Below, piece by piece: positions 42,869 to 53,792 of a DNA stretch of 64,000 nucleotides. The DNA is taken from the NCBI GenBank assembly GCA_002796995.1, contig PEKW01000003.1, forward strand, positions 124,001-188,000, given 5' to 3'. Position numbers and translations under genes: made by a program. The number at the start of each line of letters is the position of its first letter. Position 1 is the stretch's first letter. The notes under the pieces were generated by a model, which was not told the origin of the DNA, did no database searches, and saw nothing but the letters and a program-made list of their open reading frames with translations. The DNA is from Rhizobium sp. GTDB taxonomy: Bacteria > Pseudomonadota > Alphaproteobacteria > Rhizobiales > Rhizobiaceae.

Positions 42869-44461
42869 ATGAGCACGAGGAAGAAGATCGGCTATGCGAT
42901 TGCATCCGTGGCGGCATTAGCCGTGATCGCCATCGGCCTGATCGTGGCCTCGACGGCCTCGAAGATCGACGGCATCTTCAAGGCCAATGAGAGCCTTAAG
43001 AGCGAGGGCTATTATCTCTCCGAATTCGAGTTCCAGATGCTCGGCATCGCCTATCATCTGGACCACGGAAGCTACCGCCTGGCGCTTTCCCGGCTGGACG
43101 CGATGCACCGCAAGATGTCGACACGCGAAGGACTGGTGAAGATCCCTCAATTCGCCAATGCCGACGAGAAACTGGACTTCTATCTGAACCTGCAGAATCC
43201 GCGCACCGGCGCCTTCTATTCGATCGAGGGCGACCCGCCGGTCAGCTATTTCGGCGTCACCGCCAACATGATCAAGCTCGTCGAGGAGCTCTCGGTGGAG
43301 GCGGGACGGCCGTTCCACCTGAAGTATCCGCTGCGGTTCCTGGACGAGATCGACACGCCGGCCAAGCTGAGACGCATGATGGACGACGCCGGTTCGGTCG
43401 GCTGGATCGGTGCGCGGTTCAAGGCGCCCTATGTCAGCCTGATCGAACTGCGCGACCTCATGGAACAGGACGAGCGGCTGCATATCTACGGCTTCCGGGA
43501 CGATGTGAAGCTTGCCTTTCACCAGTGGTTCTACGACCACCAGGATCCGGATACCGGCCTGTGGGGCCCGCTCGATCGGGCCAGCGGCAAGGTATTGGGT
43601 GGCGGCGACGTCGGCGACAGCGGCAAGGTCATCAAGATGTTCGTCGACAACGACGGCAATGACCTGCTTCCGCAATTCCCGTTGCGATACGTCGACCGGA
43701 TCTTCGCGTCTTCTCTCGAACAGCTTGCCGAACCCATCCCGACGCGGCTCGACGAACTGCATCGCTGGATCCTGACCAAGGATCGCGGCTTCCGCTTTCT
43801 CACACGTTATCTGTGGAAGAAGGCCCCGGCAGCGGAAAAGGCGCAGGCCCGTGCGCTGATGCTGGATTTCGTCAGGGTACGGTACGAGCACTATTTCGTC
43901 GACACCGACGGCGCCTTCAGCCTCTACCCGGAGGCCGCCCATGCCGATCTCGACGGCACCGGCGAGGCGGTCGGCATGTACGATTATGTCGGTGCGCTCT
44001 CGCCCACCAAGCAGGCGCGCTTGTGGGGCCGGCCGGCGGAAAAAATTGGTGATCTCGGAACGCGGCAGGTCACTGTGATCGGACCTGCCGATATCGCCGC
44101 CATCGCCGATCGGCCGGATGTGAATTCGCTGCGTTTCTACCGCAGCGAACCGGAAGGCAACTTCCTGAAGCACGCGGTGGCTATCTTCTATCCCCGCGAG
44201 AGCCACGCGCCCGACCTGGTCGATCTGCTGCCGCGCATCGCCTCCTGGCTCGACGTGACGCCGCAGACCATGGGCAACTGGATCACCCGGGACAGCATCG
44301 CCGAGGAACTCGCGGCCGTGCCGGTCGATGCGGCGCCCTTGCTGCGATCGGACGCAGCGGCCACCCTCGACACGGTATTGGAGGGGGAGGGGCACCTCGT
44401 CGTCATCGGCTTCGACGCGCTTCAGGTGCCGCGCTACCGGCTGGTGCTGGAGAAGATGTAG
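42869..44461 (+). CDS. Membrane-anchored protein of unknown function, possible alpha/alpha-barrel
   Basis: The 530-residue protein has an N-terminal membrane anchor (about residues 6-28) and a large domain that should face the periplasm. Two similar motifs, FYLNLQNPRTGAFYS (near residue 94) and FYDHQDPDTGLWG (near residue 216), resemble repeats of alpha/alpha-toroid proteins such as terpene cyclases and glycan-processing enzymes. No catalytic triad or glycosidase motif is clear. The start at 42869 (MSTRKKIGY) follows GGGGGCGG and sits before the membrane segment; earlier in-frame codons are less likely. It stands alone between lysE and the FlgC-like gene. Fold assignment is a guess. Confidence 0.7.
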   Translation: MSTRKKIGYAIASVAALAVIAIGLIVASTASKIDGIFKANESLKSEGYYLSEFEFQMLGIAYHLDHGSYRLALSRLDAMHRKMSTREGLVKIPQFANADEKLDFYLNLQNPRTGAFYSIEGDPPVSYFGVTANMIKLVEELSVEAGRPFHLKYPLRFLDEIDTPAKLRRMMDDAGSVGWIGARFKAPYVSLIELRDLMEQDERLHIYGFRDDVKLAFHQWFYDHQDPDTGLWGPLDRASGKVLGGGDVGDSGKVIKMFVDNDGNDLLPQFPLRYVDRIFASSLEQLAEPIPTRLDELHRWILTKDRGFRFLTRYLWKKAPAAEKAQARALMLDFVRVRYEHYFVDTDGAFSLYPEAAHADLDGTGEAVGMYDYVGALSPTKQARLWGRPAEKIGDLGTRQVTVIGPADIAAIADRPDVNSLRFYRSEPEGNFLKHAVAIFYPRESHAPDLVDLLPRIASWLDVTPQTMGNWITRDSIAEELAAVPVDAAPLLRSDAAATLDTVLEGEGHLVVIGFDALQVPRYRLVLEKM

Positions 44462-44530
44462 AGCCGGGGGCAGTCTGCAGCTCGCAGGAGGAGGAACTGC
44501 AGGCTGGGAAGCCCCAGCCTGCCTCCGCGA

Positions 44531-44857
44531 TCAATCCCGCTTGATGCTCAACAGCACGTCCCACATATCGGCACCGGTCTCGAACGCGGAAGCATTGGCC
44601 TTGAAGCCGATCTCGCTTTCGATCAGCGACACCATTTCCTGGGCCAGATCAACGTTCGACCCCTCGTCGAAGGTGGCGTCGCCCGAGGGCGACACGGAGG
44701 CCCTGACGCCGCCGGCGCCTTCGGTGGAGAAATCGGTCTCCAGTCGGTCATAGCGCGGCGTCATAGCATTGGCAATATTGTTGGCCGTGGCCGTCGCACG
44801 CGTCTGCTGGGCCTGCATGCCCGAGACCGAAATATTCATGACGGCGGAAAGGCTCAT
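44531..44857 (-). CDS. FlgC-like flagellar rod protein, stand-alone
   Basis: The 108-residue protein has the N-terminal rod/hook domain (SAVMNISVSGMQAQQTRATATANNIANAMTPRYDR, pfam00460-like) and the C-terminal family domain (VDLAQEMVSLIESEIGFKANASAFET). It is shorter than FlgC (about 135-140 residues) and is not near other flagellar genes in this window. It may be an auxiliary rod-like protein. The ATG is at 44855-44857. No signal peptide is present, as is normal for type III-exported rod proteins. A remnant of a degraded flagellar gene is possible, but the two family domains are both intact. Confidence 0.75.
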   Translation of the reverse strand: MSLSAVMNISVSGMQAQQTRATATANNIANAMTPRYDRLETDFSTEGAGGVRASVSPSGDATFDEGSNVDLAQEMVSLIESEIGFKANASAFETGADMWDVLLSIKRD

Positions 44858-45040
44858 GATCGCGTCCGGCGCTTGTGAAGTTCCAGCGTCGAAGCATAGG
44901 CACAGCCCGTAAGCGAAGGCTGAAGATCTATGGTTCCTTACGCGTTGAACCGAACGGCGGCCGTGATCCGTTCCGGCACAAGGCGAGATTGCAGACAGCC
45001 GCATGCGGGACGTCGACTTTGTCTGCAGTGCACGACGAGG

Positions 45041-45066
45041 AAAAAACCCGGCGCAGGACGCCGGGT
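45041..45066 (-). terminator. Rho-independent terminator of the DUF1236 gene
   Basis: ACCCGGCG (45046-45053) pairs with CGCCGGGT (45059-45066). On the reverse strand the stem is followed by TTTTT (complement of 45041-45045). It is 26 bases past the DUF1236 stop. Confidence 0.88.
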
Positions 45067-45092
45067 CTCGTCATTGATGTCTTTGACAGCCG

Positions 45093-45419
45093 TCACTCGA
45101 CGATCTGGATGATCTGACGGGTCTGCGGATCGACGATCACGCGGCGTTCGTTGACGACGGTGTAGGAATAGTTGTCATAGCCGTCCACCGGGTAGAGTTC
45201 GACCGGGTCTTCGATCACGCGGCCGATCAGGACGTCGCCCTCGTAGGGCACGGAGCGCACTTCGCGCTGCATCACATAGGTCTGGACCGGTGCCGGCACC
45301 ACGACGGTCGACTGCGTGACGACCGGGTCCTGGCGGATGATGACGGTCTCCTGCGCGTTGGCCGACGCGGTGAGCGTCATGAGTGCCGCTGCACCGGCGA
45401 GGATAAGGGTCTTGCGCAT
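45093..45419 (-). CDS. DUF1236 domain-containing secreted protein
   Basis: The 108-residue protein starts with a signal peptide (RKTLILAGAAALMTLTASANAQE, cleavage near residue 22). The mature part is short and acidic with PVQTYVMQREVRSVPYEGDVLIG and YTVVNERRVIVDPQTRQIIQIVE at the end, which is the DUF1236 pattern found in rhizobial envelope proteins. Function is unknown. I chose the ATG at 45417-45419 because the signal peptide begins there; the longer open frame upstream has no ribosome-binding site. It is a single gene with its own terminator. Confidence 0.82.
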   Translation of the reverse strand: MRKTLILAGAAALMTLTASANAQETVIIRQDPVVTQSTVVVPAPVQTYVMQREVRSVPYEGDVLIGRVIEDPVELYPVDGYDNYSYTVVNERRVIVDPQTRQIIQIVE

Positions 45420-45507
45420 GTCTGTTCTCCTGTGTTGAACAGGATGAAAACGGGCGTCGGCCCATTCCGTTCCATCACAGGGTCTTTCGGCGCGTCTCGA
45501 TACATGA

Positions 45508-45532
45508 AGAGCGCCGCCAAGGGCGGCGCTCT
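45508..45532. terminator. Strong hairpin downstream of gcvP
   Basis: AGAGCGCCGCC (45508-45518) pairs perfectly with GGCGGCGCTCT (45522-45532) around AAG. It lies 21 bases after the gcvP stop on the reverse strand. There is no T-run on that strand, so it probably acts with Rho or as an mRNA 3' end stabiliser. Confidence 0.6.
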
Positions 45533-45552
45533 CTTGGTGCTTTTTCAGCGGC

Positions 45553-48413
<2,861 letters not shown>

Positions 48414-48417
<4 letters not shown>

Positions 48418-48776
48418 GCGATCAGCTCGTTATAGGCGGCTTCATCGAGAAGGGCGTCGGCATCGGCCACCGTCTTCAGCTTCAGCTTGAAGAACCAGCC
48501 GGCGCCCTGCGGATCGGAATTGACCAGCGACGGGTCGTCGACGATCGCCTGGTTGATCTCGGTGATCTCGCCGTCGAGCGGGCAGTAGACCTCCGAGGCG
48601 GCCTTGACCGATTCGACGGTCGCGGCGTCCGCGCCCTTGTCGAAGGTCGCGCCGACTTCCGGCAGTTCGACGAAGACCAGGTCGCCCAGCTGTTCGGCGG
48701 CATGGGTGGTGATGCCGACGGTGGCGACATCGCCCTCGAGCTTCAGCCATTCGTGTTCAGCGGTGAATTTCAGCAT
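48414..48776 (-). CDS. gcvH: Glycine cleavage system H protein
   Basis: The 120-residue lipoyl carrier shuttles the aminomethyl intermediate between P, T and L proteins. The lipoylated Lys is K58 in the [17 protein letters not shown] block. [20 protein letters not shown] at the start and the C-terminal [11 protein letters not shown] are typical. It lies between gcvT and gcvP, overlapping gcvP by 4 bases. About 170 bases separate it from gcvT; that gap contains a composite palindromic repeat. Confidence 0.97.
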
Positions 48777-48810
48777 GTGATGTTCCTCTCTTGGTGTGGT
48801 GCGAGCGATT

Positions 48811-48929
48811 TGCCCCTCACCCTGACCCTCTCCCCGCAGGCGGGGAGAGGGGATCGGGCAGGCGTTTGCGGCATGCGTCCTTCTCCCCGTCAGGACGGGG
48901 AGAAGGTGGCTGCAGCCGGATGAGGGGCA
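48811..48929. repeat. Composite palindromic repeat between gcvT and gcvH
   Basis: The element is bounded by TGCCCCTCA (48811-48819) and TGAGGGGCA (48921-48929), complementary to each other. Inside are two strong palindromes: one at 48826-48851 (stem CCCTCTCCCCG) and one at 48891-48906 (TTCTCCCCGT with ACGGGGAGAA). The right half, read on the reverse strand, closely matches the segment at 60144-60193 in cobN. It has the look of a rhizobial intergenic mosaic element of the RIME type. Confidence 0.85.
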
Positions 48930-48944
48930 ATCTCGGTCATGGGG

Positions 48945-50084
48945 TCAACGTTTGTAGGTCGGGGTGACGAAGGGCATCGCCGTGACGGTGACGGGCAGGT
49001 ATTTGCCGCGCACTTCCGCATAGATCCGCGTTCCGGGTTCGGCGTGGCTGGCGGCGACATAGCCCATGGCAACCGGCCCCTCGACGCTCGGGCCGAAGCC
49101 GCCGGATGTCACTTCGCCCAGTTCCGCCTTGCCCTCGGCATCCGCATAGAGCTTGGCATGGCCGCGCACCGGCGCCTTGCCCTCGGGCTTGAGACCGACG
49201 CGGCGGCGGCTTGTGCCCTTTTCCAGCTCGGACAGGATGCGATCGGCGCCGGGAAAACCGCCGGCGCGGGCGCCGCCGCTGCGGCGCGCCTTCTGGATCG
49301 CCCATTCAAGGCCGGCCTCGATCGGCGAGGTCGTGGTGTCGATGTCGTTGCCGTAGAGGCAGAGACCTGCCTCGAGACGCAGCGAATCGCGCGCGCCAAG
49401 GCCGATCGGCTCGCAGTCCGGATGGGCGAGCAGCGCCTTGGCGACCGCTTCCGCCTTGTCGGCCGGCACCGAGATTTCAAATCCGTCCTCGCCGGAATAG
49501 CCGGAGCGCGAGACGATGCAGGCGACGCCGTCAAGCGTCACGTCGCGCACGTCCATGAACTTCATCGCGGCGACGTCGGCGCCGAGGCTCGACAGCACGA
49601 CCTGCGACTGTGGACCCTGAAGGGCCAGAAGCGCCCGGTCCTCCAGATAGGTCACGTCGACGCGATCGGAGAGATGTTTCTGCATGTGGGCGATGTCGGC
49701 CTGCTTGCAGCCGGCATTGACGACGACGAACAGGTGGTCGCCGCGATTGGCGAACATCAGGTCGTCGAGGATGCCGCCGTTGTCGTCGGTGAAGAACCCG
49801 TAGCGCTGACGGCCTTCCTTCAGGCCGAGAATGTCGACCGGCACCAGGCTTTCGAGCGCGAGCGCGGCGTCCTCATAGGCGCCGGATCTTGCCCGCAGTT
49901 CCACCTGGCCCATATGCGAGACGTCGAACAGGCCGCATTTGGCGCGGGTGTGGAGATGCTCCTTCAGCACGCCGGCCGGATACTGGACGGGCATGTCGTA
50001 TCCGGCGAAAGGTACCATGCGGGCGCCGAGCGCCACGTGAAGGTCGAAGAGGGGAGTTCTGTGCAGTTCGGCCGATTCGTCCAA
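48945..50084 (-). CDS. gcvT: Aminomethyltransferase (glycine cleavage T protein)
   Basis: The 379-residue tetrahydrofolate-dependent enzyme releases ammonia and yields 5,10-methylene-THF. Family blocks are RTPLFDLHVALGARMVPFAGYDMPVQYPAG near the N-terminus, GLFDVSHMGQVEL, and the C-terminal GEVTSGGFGPSVEGPVAMGYV. The start is a TTG at 50082-50084, the only start that preserves the conserved N-terminus; GGAGG lies about 12 bases upstream. It is the first gene of gcvT-gcvH-gcvP, directly after the glycine riboswitch. Confidence 0.96.
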   Translation of the reverse strand: MDESAELHRTPLFDLHVALGARMVPFAGYDMPVQYPAGVLKEHLHTRAKCGLFDVSHMGQVELRARSGAYEDAALALESLVPVDILGLKEGRQRYGFFTDDNGGILDDLMFANRGDHLFVVVNAGCKQADIAHMQKHLSDRVDVTYLEDRALLALQGPQSQVVLSSLGADVAAMKFMDVRDVTLDGVACIVSRSGYSGEDGFEISVPADKAEAVAKALLAHPDCEPIGLGARDSLRLEAGLCLYGNDIDTTTSPIEAGLEWAIQKARRSGGARAGGFPGADRILSELEKGTSRRRVGLKPEGKAPVRGHAKLYADAEGKAELGEVTSGGFGPSVEGPVAMGYVAASHAEPGTRIYAEVRGKYLPVTVTAMPFVTPTYKR

Positions 50085-50156
50085 GAAGGCGCCTCCGGTT
50101 CTGGGCGCTCGCGCGCCGGCTCAAGGTCTTGGGCACGGGTGTGCCGGTGTCATGAG

Positions 50157-50322
50157 CCCCCTCTGTCCGTTTGCCTGAGATTGTTATCCCTTCGGCGCAC
50201 CCTTCCGTTTCGGGAAGGTTTCTCTCCAGAGTTCCAGTCGACGCCCTGCGGTCCTTTTGCCTGAGAGTTTCCGGGGCGGTTGCTCCTTCGGCACCGGAGT
50301 GAACCGGTTTCTCCCTGCAGGG
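50157..50322 (-). promoter_or_regulatory. Tandem glycine riboswitch upstream of gcvT
   Basis: Reading the reverse strand, two aptamers follow each other. Each ends with the conserved CTCAGGCAAAnGGAC core (complements at 50251-50265 and 50165-50179), preceded by GGGAGAAACCGG- and GGAGAGAAACC-type P1/P2 starts. A short linker lies between. Two aptamers in tandem are typical for glycine cleavage operons and switch on gcv expression when glycine is high. The switch lies 73 bases from the gcvT start codon. Bases 50323-50566 show nothing further that I can recognise apart from the promoter this RNA must have. Confidence 0.95.
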
Positions 50323-50566
50323 ATGCGGCAATTATCGGGCTGGGTGGTGGCTTGGCAAGAGGCAAAGGTCGCCGGCGAACAAATATTTGTCGCTCCCGCT
50401 TCAGTCTTTGGTCCGGGTGAGCAGCCGAGCGGGGCGGGAATGCTGCTGTTTGCGGCGGATCAAAGACGTGCCGCCGACAATCCGCGACAAGGGGGCGCAA
50501 TTCAAGACGGGGACTTTGAATCCCGGCGGAAAGCCGCTAAGGAATCGTCTCGTTCGGAGGGATGCA

Positions 50567-50938
50567 ATGTCGAAGGCAAGGTTGATGAGGGGCGGTCTGC
50601 TGCGCATTCTATGCGCATTCGCCCTTCTGTCGCTGGCCTTCGCCCACAAGCCGCCGCAGGTCATGGCCGCCGCCTATGCGACGGTGTCGCTGCAGCTGCC
50701 CGACGGCAGCTTTGCCGACATGTGCATCGGCGACACGGCCACCAAGCATCCGCTGGTCCGCCAGTATTGCGAAGTCTGCGCGCTGTCGTCGACCGCGCTT
50801 CTTCCGCCGCCGACAGGCGAATCCTGGCTGCTCAGCCAGTTCGCCGGTCTCGCCAACGATCCGGTCACCGTCACCGAACGCCCGGACGTGCCGACGATCG
50901 AGCGCCCGCGCTCGCGTGCGCCTCCCGTCATCTCCTGA
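50567..50938 (+). CDS. DUF2946-like small envelope protein
   Basis: The 123-residue protein has an N-terminal hydrophobic segment (LLRILCAFALLSLAFAHK). It continues with SLQLPDGSFADMCIGD and HPLVRQYCEVCALSSTALLPPP, a Cys/His pattern resembling DUF2946 proteins found next to copper genes. The ATG at 50567 follows GGAGG at 6 bases. It lies 86 bases before the PCuAC fusion gene on the same strand, so the two may work together in periplasmic copper handling. The family assignment is tentative. Confidence 0.65.
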   Translation: MSKARLMRGGLLRILCAFALLSLAFAHKPPQVMAAAYATVSLQLPDGSFADMCIGDTATKHPLVRQYCEVCALSSTALLPPPTGESWLLSQFAGLANDPVTVTERPDVPTIERPRSRAPPVIS

Positions 50939-51024
50939 TTTCCTTCGACCATCGATAGAAATGGCGCCGTTTTCCGGCGCATGCCGGCAGCCTCCTTCGA
51001 GGAGGGCCGCACAGGAGACCACCA

Positions 51025-52056
51025 ATGAACACCATGATGTCCGCTCTCGCCACCACAGCCGTTGCCGCCCTTGTCGCCGGTTCGGCCCATGCCCATGCGA
51101 GTTTCGCCAATGCGCCGGCCGCGCCGGAATCCTATGTCGCCGCGGTGCTGCAGGTGCCGCACGGCTGCGACGGCAAGGCCACCAATGAAGTCCAGGTCAA
51201 GCTGCCCGAAGGCTTCGTCTTCGCAAAGCCGATGCCGAAGCCGGGCTGGGAACTCGAGATCATCAAGGGCGACTACCAGAAGACCTATGACAACCACGGC
51301 ACGGCAGTGAAGTCCGGTGCGGTGGAGATCCGCTGGAAGGGCGGCGACCTGCCCGACGACTACTACGATACCTTCACGATCAACGGGAAGGTCAGCGGCG
51401 TCGAAGCCGGCGGCGCGCTCGCTTTCGTCACGACGCAGCTGTGCGGCACGGACGGCAAGGTCGCCTGGGACGAAGTGGCCGCACCCGGAGTGGATCCGCA
51501 TTCCCTCAAGCATCCGGCGCCGCTGCTGAAGCTCGCCGCCGCCGCCGATGACATGCCGATGGGCCACGGCGCGATGCACGGCCAGATGATGGCCCAGGCC
51601 AACGGTCACGCCATGCATGCCGCCATGGACGGGTCCGGCATGGCCGGCGCCAATCCGGGCACGATGGAAACCGCCAAGGTCGGCGACCTCGAACTGACCG
51701 CAGGCTTCACCCGCGCCATGCTGCCGGGCCAGCCCGTCGGCGGCGGTTTCGTCACCATCAAAAACACGGGCGCAACCGACGACGTGCTGATCGCCGCCGA
51801 ATCGCCGGCATCGGGTCGCGTCGAGCTTCACGAAATGGCGATGGTCGGCGACGTCATGAAGATGCGTCAGCTGAAGGACGGCATTCCGGTTCCGGCCGGC
51901 ACCACCGTCGAGCTGAAGCCGGGCGGTCTGCACATGATGTTCATGGATGTGAAGGATCCCTTCGTCGAAGGCGGCCAGGTCCCGGTGACCCTGACCTTCG
52001 AAAAGGCCGGCACCGTCGAACTGGTCCTGCCGACCGGTCCCGCCAAGGGCAAGTAA
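51025..52056 (+). CDS. DUF1775-PCuAC fusion, periplasmic copper chaperone
   Basis: The 343-residue secreted protein has a signal peptide (about 23 residues, ending GSAHAHA). Mature residues begin with HASF, the copper-binding N-terminus of the DUF1775 (YcnI-like) domain, which extends to about residue 155. A Met/His-rich linker follows (MPMGHGAMHGQMMAQANGH). The C-terminal PCuAC domain, from about residue 215, has VELHEMAMVGDVMKM and GGLHMMFMD, the HM...HxM copper site. PCuAC proteins deliver Cu(I) to cytochrome oxidase. The domain fusion joins two copper carriers in one chain. Confidence 0.92.
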   Translation: MNTMMSALATTAVAALVAGSAHAHASFANAPAAPESYVAAVLQVPHGCDGKATNEVQVKLPEGFVFAKPMPKPGWELEIIKGDYQKTYDNHGTAVKSGAVEIRWKGGDLPDDYYDTFTINGKVSGVEAGGALAFVTTQLCGTDGKVAWDEVAAPGVDPHSLKHPAPLLKLAAAADDMPMGHGAMHGQMMAQANGHAMHAAMDGSGMAGANPGTMETAKVGDLELTAGFTRAMLPGQPVGGGFVTIKNTGATDDVLIAAESPASGRVELHEMAMVGDVMKMRQLKDGIPVPAGTTVELKPGGLHMMFMDVKDPFVEGGQVPVTLTFEKAGTVELVLPTGPAKGK

Positions 52057-52077
52057 GTCACTCTGCACGCAAGGTCG

Positions 52078-52111
52078 AAGGGCCACGATCGAGATTTCGA
52101 TCGTGGCCCTT
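52078..52111. terminator. Perfect 15-bp hairpin, shared terminator of converging genes
   Basis: AAGGGCCACGATCGA (52078-52092) pairs perfectly with TCGATCGTGGCCCTT (52097-52111). It sits between the PCuAC gene (ends 52056) and the convergent 52.1-kb gene (ends 52144). The T-run is weak on both strands. Confidence 0.75.
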
Positions 52112-52143
52112 GGCGCATCCGGGAGGATAAGTGCGATCTGGCC

Positions 52144-52419
52144 TCAGGCGGCCGAGTTCTTGTAGGCCTCAAGTGTGTCCTTGAGGCTCGCCTGAACCAG
52201 GTGCTTCTGGCTGGCGGTCAGGAAATAGAGGGCCAGCGCCGGCGGCTGGACGATGTTGACGAGCGCCCTCAGCTGGAAGTCCTCGCTGCTGGCCGCCTTC
52301 TCGGCAAGCAGGCGGGTGCTCTCCTCGACGAAGGCGTTGCGCGAGGTCCGCTGCGGCGGCTTCGAATTCTCCATCGCATAGGCGGCTGTCGTGGCCGAGA
52401 CTGTTACGACCTGGGTCAT
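52144..52419 (-). CDS. Small helical protein of unknown function
   Basis: The 91-residue protein is mostly predicted helix, without signal peptide or membrane segment. Its sequence (for example NAFVEESTRLLAEKAASSEDF and HLVQASLKDTLEAYKNSAA) loosely resembles phasin-like proteins, but I cannot assign it. I take the ATG at 52417-52419, with GGTGAAG upstream; an in-frame TTG at 52443 would add 8 residues. It stands alone, convergent with the PCuAC gene. Confidence 0.6.
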   Translation of the reverse strand: MTQVVTVSATTAAYAMENSKPPQRTSRNAFVEESTRLLAEKAASSEDFQLRALVNIVQPPALALYFLTASQKHLVQASLKDTLEAYKNSAA

Positions 52420-52704
52420 TGGCTTCACCAACTGGTTTATCAATTAGGCGATCCTACACCACCGGCGTCTCCGCTTCTTTAAATCGAAAGGTGCAATTTA
52501 AGTAAAACCTTAAGAGACGAAATCCGGATTGTTCAAGGATGAATTATTTGCGTGCAGGTGCCCTCGGAAGGCCCTGATCCGCTTGCAATTGCGGTGCGAT
52601 CTGTCATTTTCCAGCTGAATTTGCGTTCTTCGCAATTGTTCTGACAGACAACATTTAGGCCCCCGGCGCCGGTCAGGCGAAGGGTGGGAGGAGGGGAGGA
52701 AAGC

Positions 52705-53241
52705 ATGATTATTCTCGTGGGTTATGTGAGCATCGAGGGGCAGTCCAAGAAGATCGCCGAGACGGTCGCCGCCCAGATCGAAAAGGGCGGGGACCGCGCT
52801 GTGCTGGTCAACGTCCTGACCGGTGCGGAATACGGCGTCGATCACCCGCAGGCCGTGATCCTTTGCGCGCCGATCCATGCCGGCCGTTACCCGGCCCCCT
52901 TCGTCGACTTCGTCGAGCGCGAGCGCGACTGGCTGAAGTCCGTGCCGAGCGCCTTCGTTTCGGTGTCGCTGTTCATTCGCAGCGAATTCGCCGAAGAGCG
53001 CGAGGAAGCGATGCACTTCCCCGACGCGCTGATGGCGCAGACGGGCTGGACGCCGGGCATGGTTCACCACGCCGCCGGCGCGCTCCGCTACACCGAATAC
53101 GACTTCTTCAAGCGCTGGATGGCCAAACGCCTCGCCGCGCGCGAAGGTGCCCCGACCGACGTCAACCAGGTCTACGAATTCACCGACTGGGCGGCGCTCG
53201 ACAGCTTCACCAAGGAATTCGTCGCGGCCGCCAAGGCCTGA
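52705..53241 (+). CDS. Flavodoxin-domain protein (HemG-like)
   Basis: The 178-residue protein starts with an FMN-binding loop in MIILVGYVSIEGQSKKIAETVAAQI; the typical T-x-T/S-x-x-T phosphate loop is partly replaced by VSIEGQS. The rest matches the flavodoxin_5 group including HemG (menaquinone-dependent protoporphyrinogen dehydrogenase): CAPIHAGRYPAPFVDFVER and FIRSEFAEEREEAM. Whether this one oxidises protoporphyrinogen is unknown. The start at 52705 follows GGGGAGGAA. A GC-rich hairpin follows its stop. Confidence 0.78.
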   Translation: MIILVGYVSIEGQSKKIAETVAAQIEKGGDRAVLVNVLTGAEYGVDHPQAVILCAPIHAGRYPAPFVDFVERERDWLKSVPSAFVSVSLFIRSEFAEEREEAMHFPDALMAQTGWTPGMVHHAAGALRYTEYDFFKRWMAKRLAAREGAPTDVNQVYEFTDWAALDSFTKEFVAAAKA

Positions 53242-53243
53242 GC

Positions 53244-53276
53244 GAAACCGCCCGCCGGTCCTGATCGGCGGGTTTC
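53244..53276 (+). terminator. Imperfect hairpin after the flavodoxin gene
   Basis: GAAACC-CCGCCG on the left pairs with CGGCGGGTTTC on the right (with a small bulge) around GTCCTGAT, then TCTCTCTT follows. A modest terminator just after the flavodoxin stop. Confidence 0.5.
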
Positions 53277-53317
53277 TCTCTTGCCGGCTTTAGAGCCTCG
53301 GCTGCACGTGAGGTCGC

Positions 53318-53695
53318 ATGCTCCAGATCCTGCTCGTGGCCCTTGGGGGCGCCGTCGGCTCGGTTTGCCGCTATCTGGTCGGCGTCGGCGCGCTGCGGTT
53401 GATGGGGCCGTCCTTCCCCTGGGGCACGCTCGCCGTCAATGTCGCCGGCTCGTTCGCGATCGGCATTCTGGCCGAACTGATCGTCGCCCGTTTCGGTGCC
53501 TCCGCCGAATTGCGGCTTCTGCTGATCACCGGCTTTCTCGGTGGCTTCACCACCTTCTCCGCCTTCGCGCTCGACGCCGTCACCCTGTTCGAGCGGGGTG
53601 CCTCCCTGGCCGCTGCAACCTACCTCGCGCTCAGCATCGGTGCGTCCATTGCCGCGGCGATCGCCGGCATCGGTCTGATGCGTTCGCTGCTCTGA
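53318..53695 (+). CDS. crcB: Fluoride efflux transporter CrcB
   Basis: The 125-residue membrane protein forms dimeric fluoride channels (Fluc). It has four hydrophobic segments with GGAVGSVCRYLVG near the start, the WGTLAVNVAGSFAIGIL block containing the conserved Asn, and GFLGGFTTFSAFALD with the fluoride-lining Phe residues. The length is standard. It is separated by about 95 bases from the rluC/D-like gene downstream. I saw no clear fluoride riboswitch in the 75 bases upstream. Confidence 0.94.
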   Translation: MLQILLVALGGAVGSVCRYLVGVGALRLMGPSFPWGTLAVNVAGSFAIGILAELIVARFGASAELRLLLITGFLGGFTTFSAFALDAVTLFERGASLAAATYLALSIGASIAAAIAGIGLMRSLL

Positions 53696-53792
53696 CTGGT
53701 TTTCCTGTTTCCATCTTCGGTCGAAATGCTCTAAAGCCCTGCTTAAGACGAGATCTGCGGGCTTTTCCGCAGCAGTGACCGAAAGATTGGCT

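Noticed and set aside
52510..53070. Reverse-strand ORF overlapping the flavodoxin-like gene
   Set aside because: The plus-strand frame carries the flavodoxin signature and a strong ribosome-binding site; the reverse frame carries none.
53242..53317. Fluoride riboswitch upstream of crcB
   Set aside because: The gap is short and occupied by the flavodoxin terminator; I could not find the conserved fluoride-aptamer core.
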